Position numbers and translations under genes: made by a program
Assembly: GCA_037013495.1 (NCBI GenBank)
Contig: CM072810.1
Location: 69,858,449-69,922,448, forward strand
Length of the DNA stretch: 64,000 nucleotides
From: Hippophae tibetana
Taxonomy: Eukaryota > Streptophyta > Magnoliopsida > Rosales > Elaeagnaceae
Direction of reading: 5' to 3'
Notes under the pieces: model-generated
The model's database searches: none
The model's input: the letters and a program-made list of their open reading frames with translations, nothing else
Told to the model about the DNA's origin: nothing
Shown here: positions 24,840 to 36,300 of the stretch, piece by piece
Numbering within the stretch: the stretch's first letter is position 1
How the letters are laid out: each line of letters begins with the position of its first letter

Positions 24840-27800
24840 TTTTTACAGTATTAAAAAAAGAACATTTGATAAATCAGAGTTCCAATTTTAGACTTCCATT
24901 ACTTTTGACCCGGATGCGAAACTTTTAATATAATAAATCAAATCGAAGCTTGGAATGATTCGTATAATCAGAGCATGGATTCCAAAGAATATTATTTTTT
25001 GAAACCAAATTGCACCGTTTAAATAACCTACCAAGAGTTTAAAATATTCGTCGCTATTATTCCGTTTTTTTTTCTTTCAGTTTTTTGAATGCCACCATAA
25101 GAGCGATTGAGTTACTAACCAAGAGTGTGTTTAAAAAACTTCTAAAGTTCTCAATATCCAACAATTATTCTCAGGATCATATAAATATTCTCATTATCCT
25201 TCGCAAGAGATAGATTTGGAATAACAAATGGAAAGATTAATTTTGGAAGCAATTCGTTCTGTTTTATTTAATTATAGGCCTCCTATGTTTAGCGATTTTG
25301 TTTCTACTGAATTGTGAAATTTAATTTGTCTTATTTATGATAAGTATTTTTATGCTTTTATTATTTACGGATTGATTAAGCACCTATCACAACTAAATAT
25401 CCCTACTAAGGTTCCATTACTTCTAGGGTTTTGTTGCTTATATAAGAAAACAACAACCTTTCGAAGGAGGAAGAACTAGTATAATTAATGAAAATATTTT
25501 TTACCATGCTTTTTACTTTTCTTCATAGGGTTCTTGATGAAATTCCAGGATTCGACACATCAAAAGGAGTGATCATTATTTTTTGGCGTCAAACGGTTGG
25601 GGTTTTAGGGACTAATTGATGTTGCTTTCATGTGAGGATTTAATTTTGTTGTTCTTTTTTAAATTTCCGTCTCTTAGTCTTGATGTTTATTTCTACGCTC
25701 AATAAATCTTTGTTCTTCATAAAAAAAATTGTGTGAAAAAGAAGATGTTTCTACTTTTTACAGTATTAAAAAAAGAACATTTGCTAAATCAGAGTTCCAA
25801 TTTTACACTCCTATTACTTTTGACTCTGGTGTCGATTCTTTTAATATAATAAATCAAATCGAAGCTTGGAATGATTCGTATAATCAGAGCATGGATTCCA
25901 AAGAATATTATTTTTTGAAACCAAATTGCACCGTTTAAATAACCTACGAAGAGTTTAAAATATTCGTCGCTATTATTCCGTTTATTTTTGCTATCAGTTT
26001 TTTGAATGCCACCATAAGAGCGATTGAGTTACTAACCAAGAGTGTGTTTAAAAAAATTCTAAAGTTCTCAATATCCAACCATTATTCTCAGGATCATATA
26101 AATATTCTCATTATCCTTCGCAAGAGATAGGTTTGGAATAACAAATGGAAAGATTAATTTTGGAAGCAATTCGTTCTGTTTTATTTAATTATAGGCCTCC
26201 TATGTCAAGAGATTTTGTTTCTACTGAATTGTGAAATTTAATTTGTCTTATTTATCATAAGTAGTTTTATGCTTTTATTATTTACGGATTGATTAAGCAC
26301 ATTTCACAACTAAATATCCCTACTAAGGTTCCATTACTTCTAGGGTTTTGTTGCGTATATAAGAAAACAACAACCTTTCGAAGGAGGAAGAACTAGTATA
26401 ATTAATGAAAATATTTTTTACCATGCTTTTTACTTTTCGTCCTAGGGTTCTTGATGAAATGCCTGGATTCGACACATCAAAAGGAGTGATCATTCTTTTT
26501 GGCGTCAAAAGGTTGGGGTTTTAGGGACTAATTGATGTTCCTTTCATGTGAGGATTTAATTTTGTTGTTCTTTTTTAAATCTCCGTCTCTTAGTCTTGAT
26601 GTTTATTTCTACGCTCAATAAATCTTTGTTCTTCATAAAAAAAATTGTGTGAAAAAGAAGATGTTTCTACTTTTTACAGTATTAAAAAAAGAACATTTGA
26701 TAAATCAGAGTTCCAATTTTAGACTGCCATTACTTTTGACTCGGGTGTCGAAACTTTTAATATAATAAATCAAATCGAAGCTTGGAATGATTCGTATAAT
26801 CAGAGCATGGATTCCAAAGAATATTATTTTTTGAAACCAAATTGCACCGTTTAAATAACCTACGAAGAGTTTAAAATATTCGTCGCTATTATTCCGTTTT
26901 TTTTTTGCTTTCAGTTTTTTGAATGCCACCATAAGAGCGATTGAGTTACTAACCAAGAGTGTGTTTAAAAAAATTCTAAAGTTCTCAATATCCAACAATT
27001 ATTCTCAGGATCATATAAATATTCTCATTATCCTTCGCAAGAGATAGATTTGGAATAACAAATGGAAAGATTAATTTTGGAAGCAATTCGTTCTGTTTTA
27101 TTTAATTATAGGCCTCCTATGTTTACCGATTTTGTTTCTATTGAATTGTGAAATTTAATTTGTCTTATTTATGATAAGTATTTTTATGCTTTTATTATTT
27201 ACGGATTGATTAAGCACATATCACAACTAAATATCCCTACTAAGGTTCCATTACTTCTAGGGGTTTTTTGCTTATATAAGAAAACAACAACCTTTCGAAG
27301 GAGGAAGAACTAGTATAATTAATGAAAATATTTTTTACCATGCTTTTTACTTTTCTTCATAGGGTTCTTGATGAAATGCCAGGATTCGACACATCAAAAG
27401 GAGTGATCATTATTTTTTGGCGTCAAACGGTTGGGGTTTTAGGGACTAATTGATGTTGCTTTCATGTGAGGATTTAATTTTGTTGTTCTTTTTTAAATCT
27501 CCGTCTCTTAGTCTTGATGTTTATTTCTACGCTCAATAAATCTTTGTTCTTCATAAAAAAAATTGTGTGAAAAAGAAGATGTTTCTACTTTTTACAGTAT
27601 TAAAAAAAGAACATTTGATAAATCAGAGTTCCAATTTTACACTCCCATTACTTTTGACTCGGGTTTCGAAACTTTTAATATAATAAATCAAATCGAAGCT
27701 TGGAATGATTCGTATAATCAGAGCATGGATTCCAAAGAATATTATTTTTTGAAACCAAATTGCACGGTTTAAATAACCTACCAAGAGTTTAAAATATTCG

Positions 27801-30800
27801 TCGCAATTATTTCGTTTTTTTTTTGCTTTCAGTTTTTTGAATGCCACCATAAGAGCGATTGAGTTACTAACCAAGAGTGTGTTTAAAAAAATTCTAAAGT
27901 TCTCAATATCCAACAATTATTCTCAAGATCATATAAATATTCTCATTATCCTTCGCAAGAGATAGATTTGGAATATCAAATGGAAAGATTAATTTTGGAA
28001 GCAATTCGTTCTGTTTTATTTAATTATAGGCCTCCTTTGTTTAGCTATTTTGTTTCTACTGAATTATGAAATTTAATTTGTCTTATTTATGATAAGTATT
28101 TTTATGCTTTTATTATTTACGGATTGATTAAGCACATATCACAACTAAATATCCCTACTAAGGTTCCATTACTTCTAGGGGTTTTTTGCTTATATAAGAA
28201 AACAACAACCTTTCGAAGGAGGAAGAACTAGTATAATTAATGAAAATATTTTTTACCATGCTTTTTACTTTTCTTCATAGGGTTCTTGATGAAATGCCAG
28301 GATTCGACACATCAAAAGGAGTGATCATTATTTTTTGGCGTCAAACGGTTGGGGTTTTAGGGACTAATTGATGTTGCTTTCATGTGAGGATTTAATTTTG
28401 TTGTTCTTTTTTAAATCTCCGTCTCTTAGTCTTGATGTTTATTTCTACGCTCAATAAATCTTTGTTCTTCATAAAAAAAATTGTGTGAAAAAGAAGATGT
28501 TTCTACTTTTTACAGTATTAAAAAAAGAACATTTGATAAATCAGAGTTCCAATTTTAGACTTCCATTACTTTTGACCCGGATGCGAAACTTTTAATATAA
28601 TAAATCAAATCGAAGCTTGGAATGATTCGTATAATCAGAGCATGGATTCCAAAGAATATTATTTTTTGAAACCAAATTGCACCGTTTAAATAACCTACCA
28701 AGAGTTTAAAATATTCGTCGCTATTATTCCGTTTTTTTTTCTTTCAGTTTTTTGAATGCCACCATAAGAGCGATTGAGTTACTAACCAAGAGTGTGTTTA
28801 AAAAACTTCTAAAGTTCTCAATATCCAACAATTATTCTCAGGATCATATAAATATTCTCATTATCCTTCGCAAGAGATAGATTTGGAATAACAAATGGAA
28901 AGATTAATTTTGGAAGCAATTCGTTCTGTTTTATTTAATTATAGGCCTCCTATGTTTAGCGATTTTGTTTCTACTGAATTGTGAAATTTAATTTGTCTTA
29001 TTTATGATAAGTATTTTTATGCTTTTATTATTTACGGATTGATTAAGCACCTATCACAACTAAATATCCCTACTAAGGTTCCATTACTTCTAGGGTTTTG
29101 TTGCTTATATAAGAAAACAACAACCTTTCGAAGGAGGAAGAACTAGTATAATTAATGAAAATATTTTTTACCATGCTTTTTACTTTTCTTCATAGGGTTC
29201 TTGATGAAATTCCAGGATTCGACACATCAAAAGGAGTGATCATTATTTTTTGGCGTCAAACGGTTGGGGTTTTAGGGACTAATTGATGTTGCTTTCATGT
29301 GAGGATTTAATTTTGTTGTTCTTTTTTAAATTTCCGTCTCTTAGTCTTGATGTTTATTTCTACGCTCAATAAATCTTTGTTCTTCATAAAAAAAATTGTG
29401 TGAAAAAGAAGATGTTTCTACTTTTTACAGTATTAAAAAAAGAACATTTGCTAAATCAGAGTTCCAATTTTACACTCCTATTACTTTTGACTCTGGTGTC
29501 GATTCTTTTAATATAATAAATCAAATCGAAGCTTGGAATGATTCGTATAATCAGAGCATGGATTCCAAAGAATATTATTTTTTGAAACCAAATTGCACCG
29601 TTTAAATAACCTACGAAGAGTTTAAAATATTCGTCGCTATTATTCCGTTTATTTTTGCTATCAGTTTTTTGAATGCCACCATAAGAGCGATTGAGTTACT
29701 AACCAAGAGTGTGTTTAAAAAAATTCTAAAGTTCTCAATATCCAACCATTATTCTCAGGATCATATAAATATTCTCATTATCCTTCGCAAGAGATAGGTT
29801 TGGAATAACAAATGGAAAGATTAATTTTGGAAGCAATTCGTTCTGTTTTATTTAATTATAGGCCTCCTATGTCAAGAGATTTTGTTTCTACTGAATTGTG
29901 AAATTTAATTTGTCTTATTTATCATAAGTAGTTTTATGCTTTTATTATTTACGGATTGATTAAGCACATTTCACAACTAAATATCCCTACTAAGGTTCCA
30001 TTACTTCTAGGGTTTTGTTGCGTATATAAGAAAACAACAACCTTTCGAAGGAGGAAGAACTAGTATAATTAATGAAAATATTTTTTACCATGCTTTTTAC
30101 TTTTCGTCCTAGGGTTCTTGATGAAATGCCTGGATTCGACACATCAAAAGGAGTGATCATTCTTTTTGGCGTCAAAAGGTTGGGGTTTTAGGGACTAATT
30201 GATGTTCCTTTCATGTGAGGATTTAATTTTGTTGTTCTTTTTTAAATCTCCGTCTCTTAGTCTTGATGTTTATTTCTACGCTCAATAAATCTTTGTTCTT
30301 CATAAACAAAATTGTGTGAAAAAGAAGATGTTTCTACTTTTTACAGTATTAAAAAAAGAACATTTGATAAATCAGAGTTCCAATTTTAGACTGCCATTAC
30401 TTTTGACTCGGGTGTCGAAACTTTTAATATAATAAATCAAATCGAAGCTTGGAATGATTCGTATAATCAGAGCATGGATTCCAAAGAATATTATTTTTTG
30501 AAACCAAATTGCACCGTTTAAATAACCTACGAAGAGTTTAAAATATTCGTCGCTATTATTCCGTTTTTTTTTTGCTTTCAGTTTTTTGAATGCCACCATA
30601 AGAGCGATTGAGTTACTAACCAAGAGTGTGTTTAAAAAAATTCTAAAGTTCTCAATATCCAACAATTATTCTCAGGATCATATAAATATTCTCATTATCC
30701 TTCGCAAGAGATAGATTTGGAATAACAAATGGAAAGATTAATTTTGGAAGCAATTCGTTCTGTTTTATTTAATTATAGGCCTCCTATGTTTACCGATTTT

Positions 30801-31740
30801 GTTTCTATTGAATTGTGAAATTTAATTTGTCTTATTTATGATAAGTATTTTTATGCTTTTATTATTTACGGATTGATTAAGCACATATCACAACTAAATA
30901 TCCCTACTAAGGTTCCATTACTTCTAGGGGTTTTTTGCTTATATAAGAAAACAACAACCTTTCGAAGGAGGAAGAACTAGTATAATTAATGAAAATATTT
31001 TTTACCATGCTTTTTACTTTTCTTCATCGGGTTCTTGATGAAATGCCAGGATTCGACACATCAAAAGGAGTGATCATTATTTTTTGGCGTCAAACGGTTG
31101 GGGTTTTAGGGACTAATTGATGTTGCTTTCATGTGAGGATTTAATTTTGTTGTTCTTTTTTAAATCTCCGTCTCTTAGTCTTGATGTTTATTTCTACGCT
31201 CAATAAATCTTTGTTCTTCATAAAAAAAATTGTGTGAAAAAGAAGATGTTTCTACTTTTTACAGTATTAAAAAAAGAACATTTGATAAATCAGAGTTCCA
31301 ATTTTACACTCCCATTACTTTTGACTCGGGTTTCGAAACTTTTAATATAATAAATCAAATCGAAGCTTGGAATGATTCGTATAATCAGAGCATGGATTCC
31401 AAAGAATATTATTTTTTGAAACCAAATTGCACGGTTTAAATAACCTACCAAGAGTTTAAAATATTCGTCGCAATTATTTCGTTTTTTTTTTGCTTTCAGT
31501 TTTTTGAATGCCACCATAAGAGCGATTGAGTTACTAACCAAGAGTGTGTTTAAAAAAATTCTAAAGTTCTCAATATCCAACAATTATTCTCAAGATCATA
31601 TAAATATTCTCATTATCCTTCGCAAGAGATAGATTTGGAATATCAAATGGAAAGATTAATTTTGGAAGCAATTCGTTCTGTTTTATTTAATTATAGGCCT
31701 CCTTTGTTTAGCTATTTTGTTTCTACTGAATTATGAAATT
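24840..31740 (+). repeat. Tetrameric duplication, period ~3667 bp (M28-M31 = M32-M35)
   Basis: M28-M31 (24814, 25729, 26645, 27563) are repeated almost unchanged as M32-M35 (28481, 29396, 30312, 31230). Shared rare marks include gacccggatgcgaaac, gtttatttttgctatcag, cctatgtcaagag, ttgcgtatataag and gggttttttgc. I saw only scattered differences, for example cataaacaaaattg at about 30301 against an A-tract at about 26635, and tcttcatcggg at about 31021 against tcttcataggg. M35 departs from M31 at about 31755 (ttatcataag against ttatgataag). The block lies inside the first 11-unit copy. Confidence 0.87.
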
Positions 31741-32146
31741 TAATTTGTCTTATTTATCATAAGTATTTTTATGCTTTTATTATTTACGGATTGATTAAGC
31801 ACATTTCACAACTAAATATCCCTACTAAGGTTCCATTATTTCTAGGGTTTTGTTGCTTATATAAGAAAACAACAACCTTTTGAAGGAGGAAGAACTAGTA
31901 TAATTAATTAAAATATTTTTTACCATGCTTTTTACTTTTCTTCCTAGGGTTCTTTTGAAATTCTTGGATTCGACACATCAAAAGGAGTGATCATTAATTT
32001 TTGGCGTCAAAAGGTTAGGGTTTTAGGGACTAATTAATGTTCCTTTCATGTGAGGATTTAATTTCGTTGTTCTTTTTTAAATATCCGTCTCTTAGTCTTG
32101 ATGTTTATTTCTACGGTCAATAAATCTTTGTTCTTCATAAAACAAT

Positions 32147-33066
32147 TTGAGGAAAAAGAAGATGGTTTCTCCTTTTTACAGTATTAAAAAAAGAACATTT
32201 GATAAATCAGAGTTCCAATTTTAGACTGCCATTACTTTTGACTCGGGTGTCGAAACTTTTAATATAATAAATCAAATCGAAGCTTGGAATGATTCGTATA
32301 ATCGGAGCATGGATTGCAAAGAATATTATTTTTTGAAACCAAATTGCACCGTTTAAATAACCTACCAAGAGTTTAAAATATTCGTCGCTATTATTCCGTT
32401 TTTTTTTTTCGCTTTCAGTTTTTTGAATGCCACCATAAGGGCGATCGAGTTACTAACCAAGAGTGTGTTTAAAAAAATTCTAAAGTTCTCAATATCCAAC
32501 AATTATTCTCAGGATCATATAAATATTCTCATTATCCTTCGCAACAGATAGATTTGGAATAACAAATGGAAAGATTAATTTTGGAAGCAATTCGTTCTGT
32601 TTTATTTAATTATAGGCCTCCTATGTTTAGCGATTTTGTTTCTACTGAATTGTGAAATTTAATTTGTCTTATTTATGATAAGTATTTTTATGCTTTTATT
32701 ATTTACGGATTGATTAAGCACATATCACAACTAAATATCCCTACTAAGGTTCCATTCCTTCTAGGGTTTTGTTGCTTATATAAGAAAACAACAACCTTTC
32801 GAAGGAGGAAGAACTAGTATAATTAATGAAAATAATTTTTACCATGCTTTTTACTTTTCTTCCTAGGGTTCTTGATGAAATGCCTGGATTCGACACATCA
32901 AAAGGAGTGATCATTATTTTTTGGCGTCAAAAGGTTGGGGTTTTAGGGACTAATTGATGTTGCTTTCATGTGAGGATTTAATTTTGTTGTTCTTTTTTAA
33001 ATCTTCGTCTCTTAGTCTTGATGTTTATTTCTACGCTCAATAAATCTTTGTTCTTCATAAAAAAAA
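32147..33066 (+). repeat. Class-e unit (M36), recurring as M41 and M47
   Basis: This unit has a distinctive junction: the A-tract is shortened to aaaacaatttgagg and the frame start is TTGAGG. It also carries gatggtttctcc, cgtataatcggagcatgg, gattgcaaag and gggcgatcgag. The same set occurs in M41 (36731) and M47 (42238). M67 (60603) and M70 (63357) share aaaacatttgagg and tttctcc but not the cggag change, so they are an older or partly converted relative. The spacing of five, six and twenty units shows that a single variant has been copied to separate places. Confidence 0.78.
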
Positions 33067-33319
33067 TTGTGTGAAAAAGAAGATGTTTCTACTTTTTACA
33101 GTATTAAAAAAAGAACGTTTGATAAATCAGAGTTCCAATTTTAGACTCCCATTACTTTTGACTCGGGTGTCGAAACTTTTAATATAATAAATCAAATCGA
33201 AGCTTGGAATGATTCGTATAATCAGAGCATGGATTCCAAAGAATATTATTTTTTGAAACCAAATTGCACCGTTTAAATAACCTACCAAGAGTTTAAAATA
33301 TTCGTCGCTATTATTCTGT

Positions 33320-36300
33320 TTTTTTTTTCTTTCAGTTTTTTGAATGCCACCATAAGAGCGATTGAGTTACTAACCAAGAGTGTGTTTAAAAAAATTCTAA
33401 AGTTCTCAATATCCAACAATTATTCTCAGGATCATATAAATATTCTAATTATCCTTCGCAAGAGATAGATTTGGAATAACAAATGGAAAGATTAATTTTG
33501 GAAGCAATTCGTTCTGTTTTATTTAATTATAGGCCTCCTATGTTTAGCGATTTTGTTTCTACTGAATTGTGAAATTTAATTTGTCTTATTTATGATAAGT
33601 ATTTTTATGATTTTATTATTTACGGATGGATTAAGCACATATCACAACTAAATATCCCTACTAAGGTTCCATTACTTCTAGGGTTTTGTTGCTTATATAA
33701 GAAAACAACAACCTTTCGAAGGAGGAAGAACTAGTATAATTAATGAAAATATTTTTTACCATACTTTTTGCTTTTCTTCATAGGGTTCTTGATGAAATGC
33801 CAGGATTCGACACATCAAAAGGAGTGATCATTATTTTTTGGCGTCAAACGGTTGGGGTTTTAGGGACTAATTGATGTTGCTTTCATGTGAGGATTTAATT
33901 TCGTTGTTCTTTTTTAAATCTACGTCTCTTAGTCTTGATGTTTATTTCTACGCTCAATAAATCTTTGTTCTTCACAAAAAAAATTGTGTGAAAAAGAAGA
34001 TGTTTCTACTTTTTACAGTATTAAAAAAAGAACGTTTGATAAATTAGAGTTCCAATTTTACACTCCCATTACTTTTGACTCGGGTGTCAAAACTTTTAAT
34101 ATAATAAATCAAATCGAAGCTTGGAAAGATCGTATAATCAGAGCAGGGATTCCAAAGAATATTTTTTTTTGAAACCAAATTACACCTTTACATAACCTAC
34201 CAAGAGTTTAAAATTTTTGTCGCACCTATTGCGTTTTTTTTTGCTTTCAGTTTTTAGAATGCCACCATAAGAGCGATTGAGTTACTAACCAAGAGTGTGT
34301 TTAAAAAACATTCTAAAGTTCTCAATATCCAACAAAAACTCTATAGATCATACAAAGATTCTCATGATCCTTCACAAGGGATAGATTTGGAATATCAAAT
34401 GAAAGGATTAATGTTGGAAGCAATTATTTTTGTTTTATTTAATTATGGGCCTCTTATATTTTGCAATTTTGTTTCTACTGAATTGTGGAATTTAATTTGT
34501 CTTATTTATAAAAAGTATTTTTATGCTTTAATTATTTACGGATTGATTAAGCACATTTCACAACTAAATATCCCTACTAAGGTTCCACTACTTCTAGTGT
34601 TTTGTTGCTTATATAAGAAAACAACAACCTTTTGAAGGAGGAAGAACTAGTATAATTAATGAAAATAGTTTTTACCATGCTTTGTACTTTTCTTCCAAGG
34701 GTTCTTGATGAAATGCCTGGATTCGACACATCAAAAGGAGTGATCATTATTTTTTGGCGTCAAAAGGTTGGGGTTTTAGGGACTAATTGATGTTGCTTTC
34801 ATGTGAGGATTTAATTTCGTTGTTCTTTTTTAAATCTCCGTCTCTTAGTCTTGATGTTTTTTTCTACGCTCAATAAATTTTTGTTCTTCATAAAAAAAAT
34901 TTGTGGAAAAAGAAGATGGTTTCTACTTTTTACAGTATTAAAAAAAGAACATTTGATAAATCAGAGTTCCAATTTTAGACTTCCATTACTTTTGACTCGG
35001 GTGCGAAACTTTTAATATAATAAATCAAATCGAAGCGTGGAATGATTCGTATAATCAGAGCATGGATTCCAAAGAATATTATTTTTTTAAACCAAATTGC
35101 ACCGTTTAAATAACCTACCAAGAGTTTAAAATATTCGTCGCTATTATTCCGTTTTTTTTTCTTTCAGTTTTTTGAATGCCACCATAAGAGCGATTGAGTT
35201 ACTAACCAAGAGTGTGTTTAAAAAACTTCTAAAGTTCTCAATATCCAACAATTATTCTCAGGATCATATAAATATTCTCATTATCCTTCGCAAGAGATAG
35301 ATTTGGAATAACAAATGGAAAGATTAATTTTGGAAGCAATTCGTTCTGTTTTATTTAATTATAGGCCTCCTATGTTTAGCGATTTTGTTTCTACTGAATT
35401 GTGAAATTTAATTTGTCTTATTTATGATAAGTATTTTTATGCTTTTATTATTTACGGATTGATTAAGCACCTATCACAACTAAATATCCCTACTAAGGTT
35501 CCATTACTTCTAGGGTTTTGTTGCTTATATAAGAAAACAACAACCTTTCGAAGGAGGAAGAACTAGTATAATTAATGAAAATATTTTTTACCATGCTTTT
35601 TACTTTTCTTCATAGGGTTCTTGATGAAATGCCAGGATTCGACACATCAAAAGGAGTGATCATTATTTTTTGGCGTCAAACGGTTGGGGTTTTAGGGACT
35701 AATTGATGTTGCTTTCATGTGAGGATTTAATTTTGTTGTTCTTTTTTAAATTTCCGTCTGTTAGTCTTGATGTTTATTTCTACGCTCAATAAATCTTTGT
35801 TCTTCATAAAAAAAATTGTGTGAAAAAGAAGATGTTTCTACTTTTTACAGTATTAAAAAAAGAACATTTGCTAAATCAGAGTTCCAATTTTACACTCCTA
35901 TTACTTTTGACTCTGGTGTCGATTCTTTTAATATAATAAATCAAATCGAAGCTTGGAATGATTCGTATAATCAGAGCATGGATTCCAAAGAATATTATTT
36001 TTTGAAACCAAATTGCACCGTTTAAATAACCTACGAAGAGTTTAAAATATTCGTCGCTATTATTCCGTTTTTTTTTCTTTCAGTTTTTTGAATGCCACCA
36101 TAAGAGCGATTGAGTTACTAACCAAGAGTGTGTTTAAAAAACTTCTAAAGTTCTCAATATCCAACAATTATTCTCAAGATCATATAAATATTCTCATTAT
36201 CCTTCGCAAGAGATAGATTTGGCATATCAAATGGAAAGATTAATTTTGGAAGCAATTCGTTCTGTTTTATTTAATTATAGGCCTCCTATGTTTAGCAATT

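Larger units (their letters stand above)
23220..33320 (+). repeat. 11-unit higher-order repeat, copy 1 (M26b-M37a, ~10.09 kb)
   Basis: Units in this block find their best partner eleven units downstream: M26b/M37b share tttttatgattttatt and acggatggatt (about 23515 and 33605); M27/M38 are C-start B units; M28/M39 share gacttccattac and aaaacttctaaag; M29/M40 share tttgctaaatcag and gtcgattcttt; M32-M36/M43-M47 match likewise. Anchor offsets are 10087-10091 bp (22977 to 33067; 25729 to 35816; 28481 to 38572; 32147 to 42238). The exceptions are M30 and M31, whose positional partners M41 and M42 are of different classes. Confidence 0.8.

Noticed and set aside
26323-26508. Minus-strand frames of 61 codons (also at 29990, 40081, 45592, 47429, 49266, 55692, 59364, 62118)
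   Set aside because: They appear only in units that lost two bases at cattctttttgg, which happens to place an ATG in frame; they are antisense to the 43-codon frame. Treated as shadows.
26705-26998. Minus-strand frames of 97 codons (also at 27623, 30372, 31290, 40463, 41381, 43218, 52403, 57909, 60663, 63417)
   Set aside because: They run antisense through the first plus-strand frame and recur only because the unit recurs. They have no separate start context or recognisable domain.
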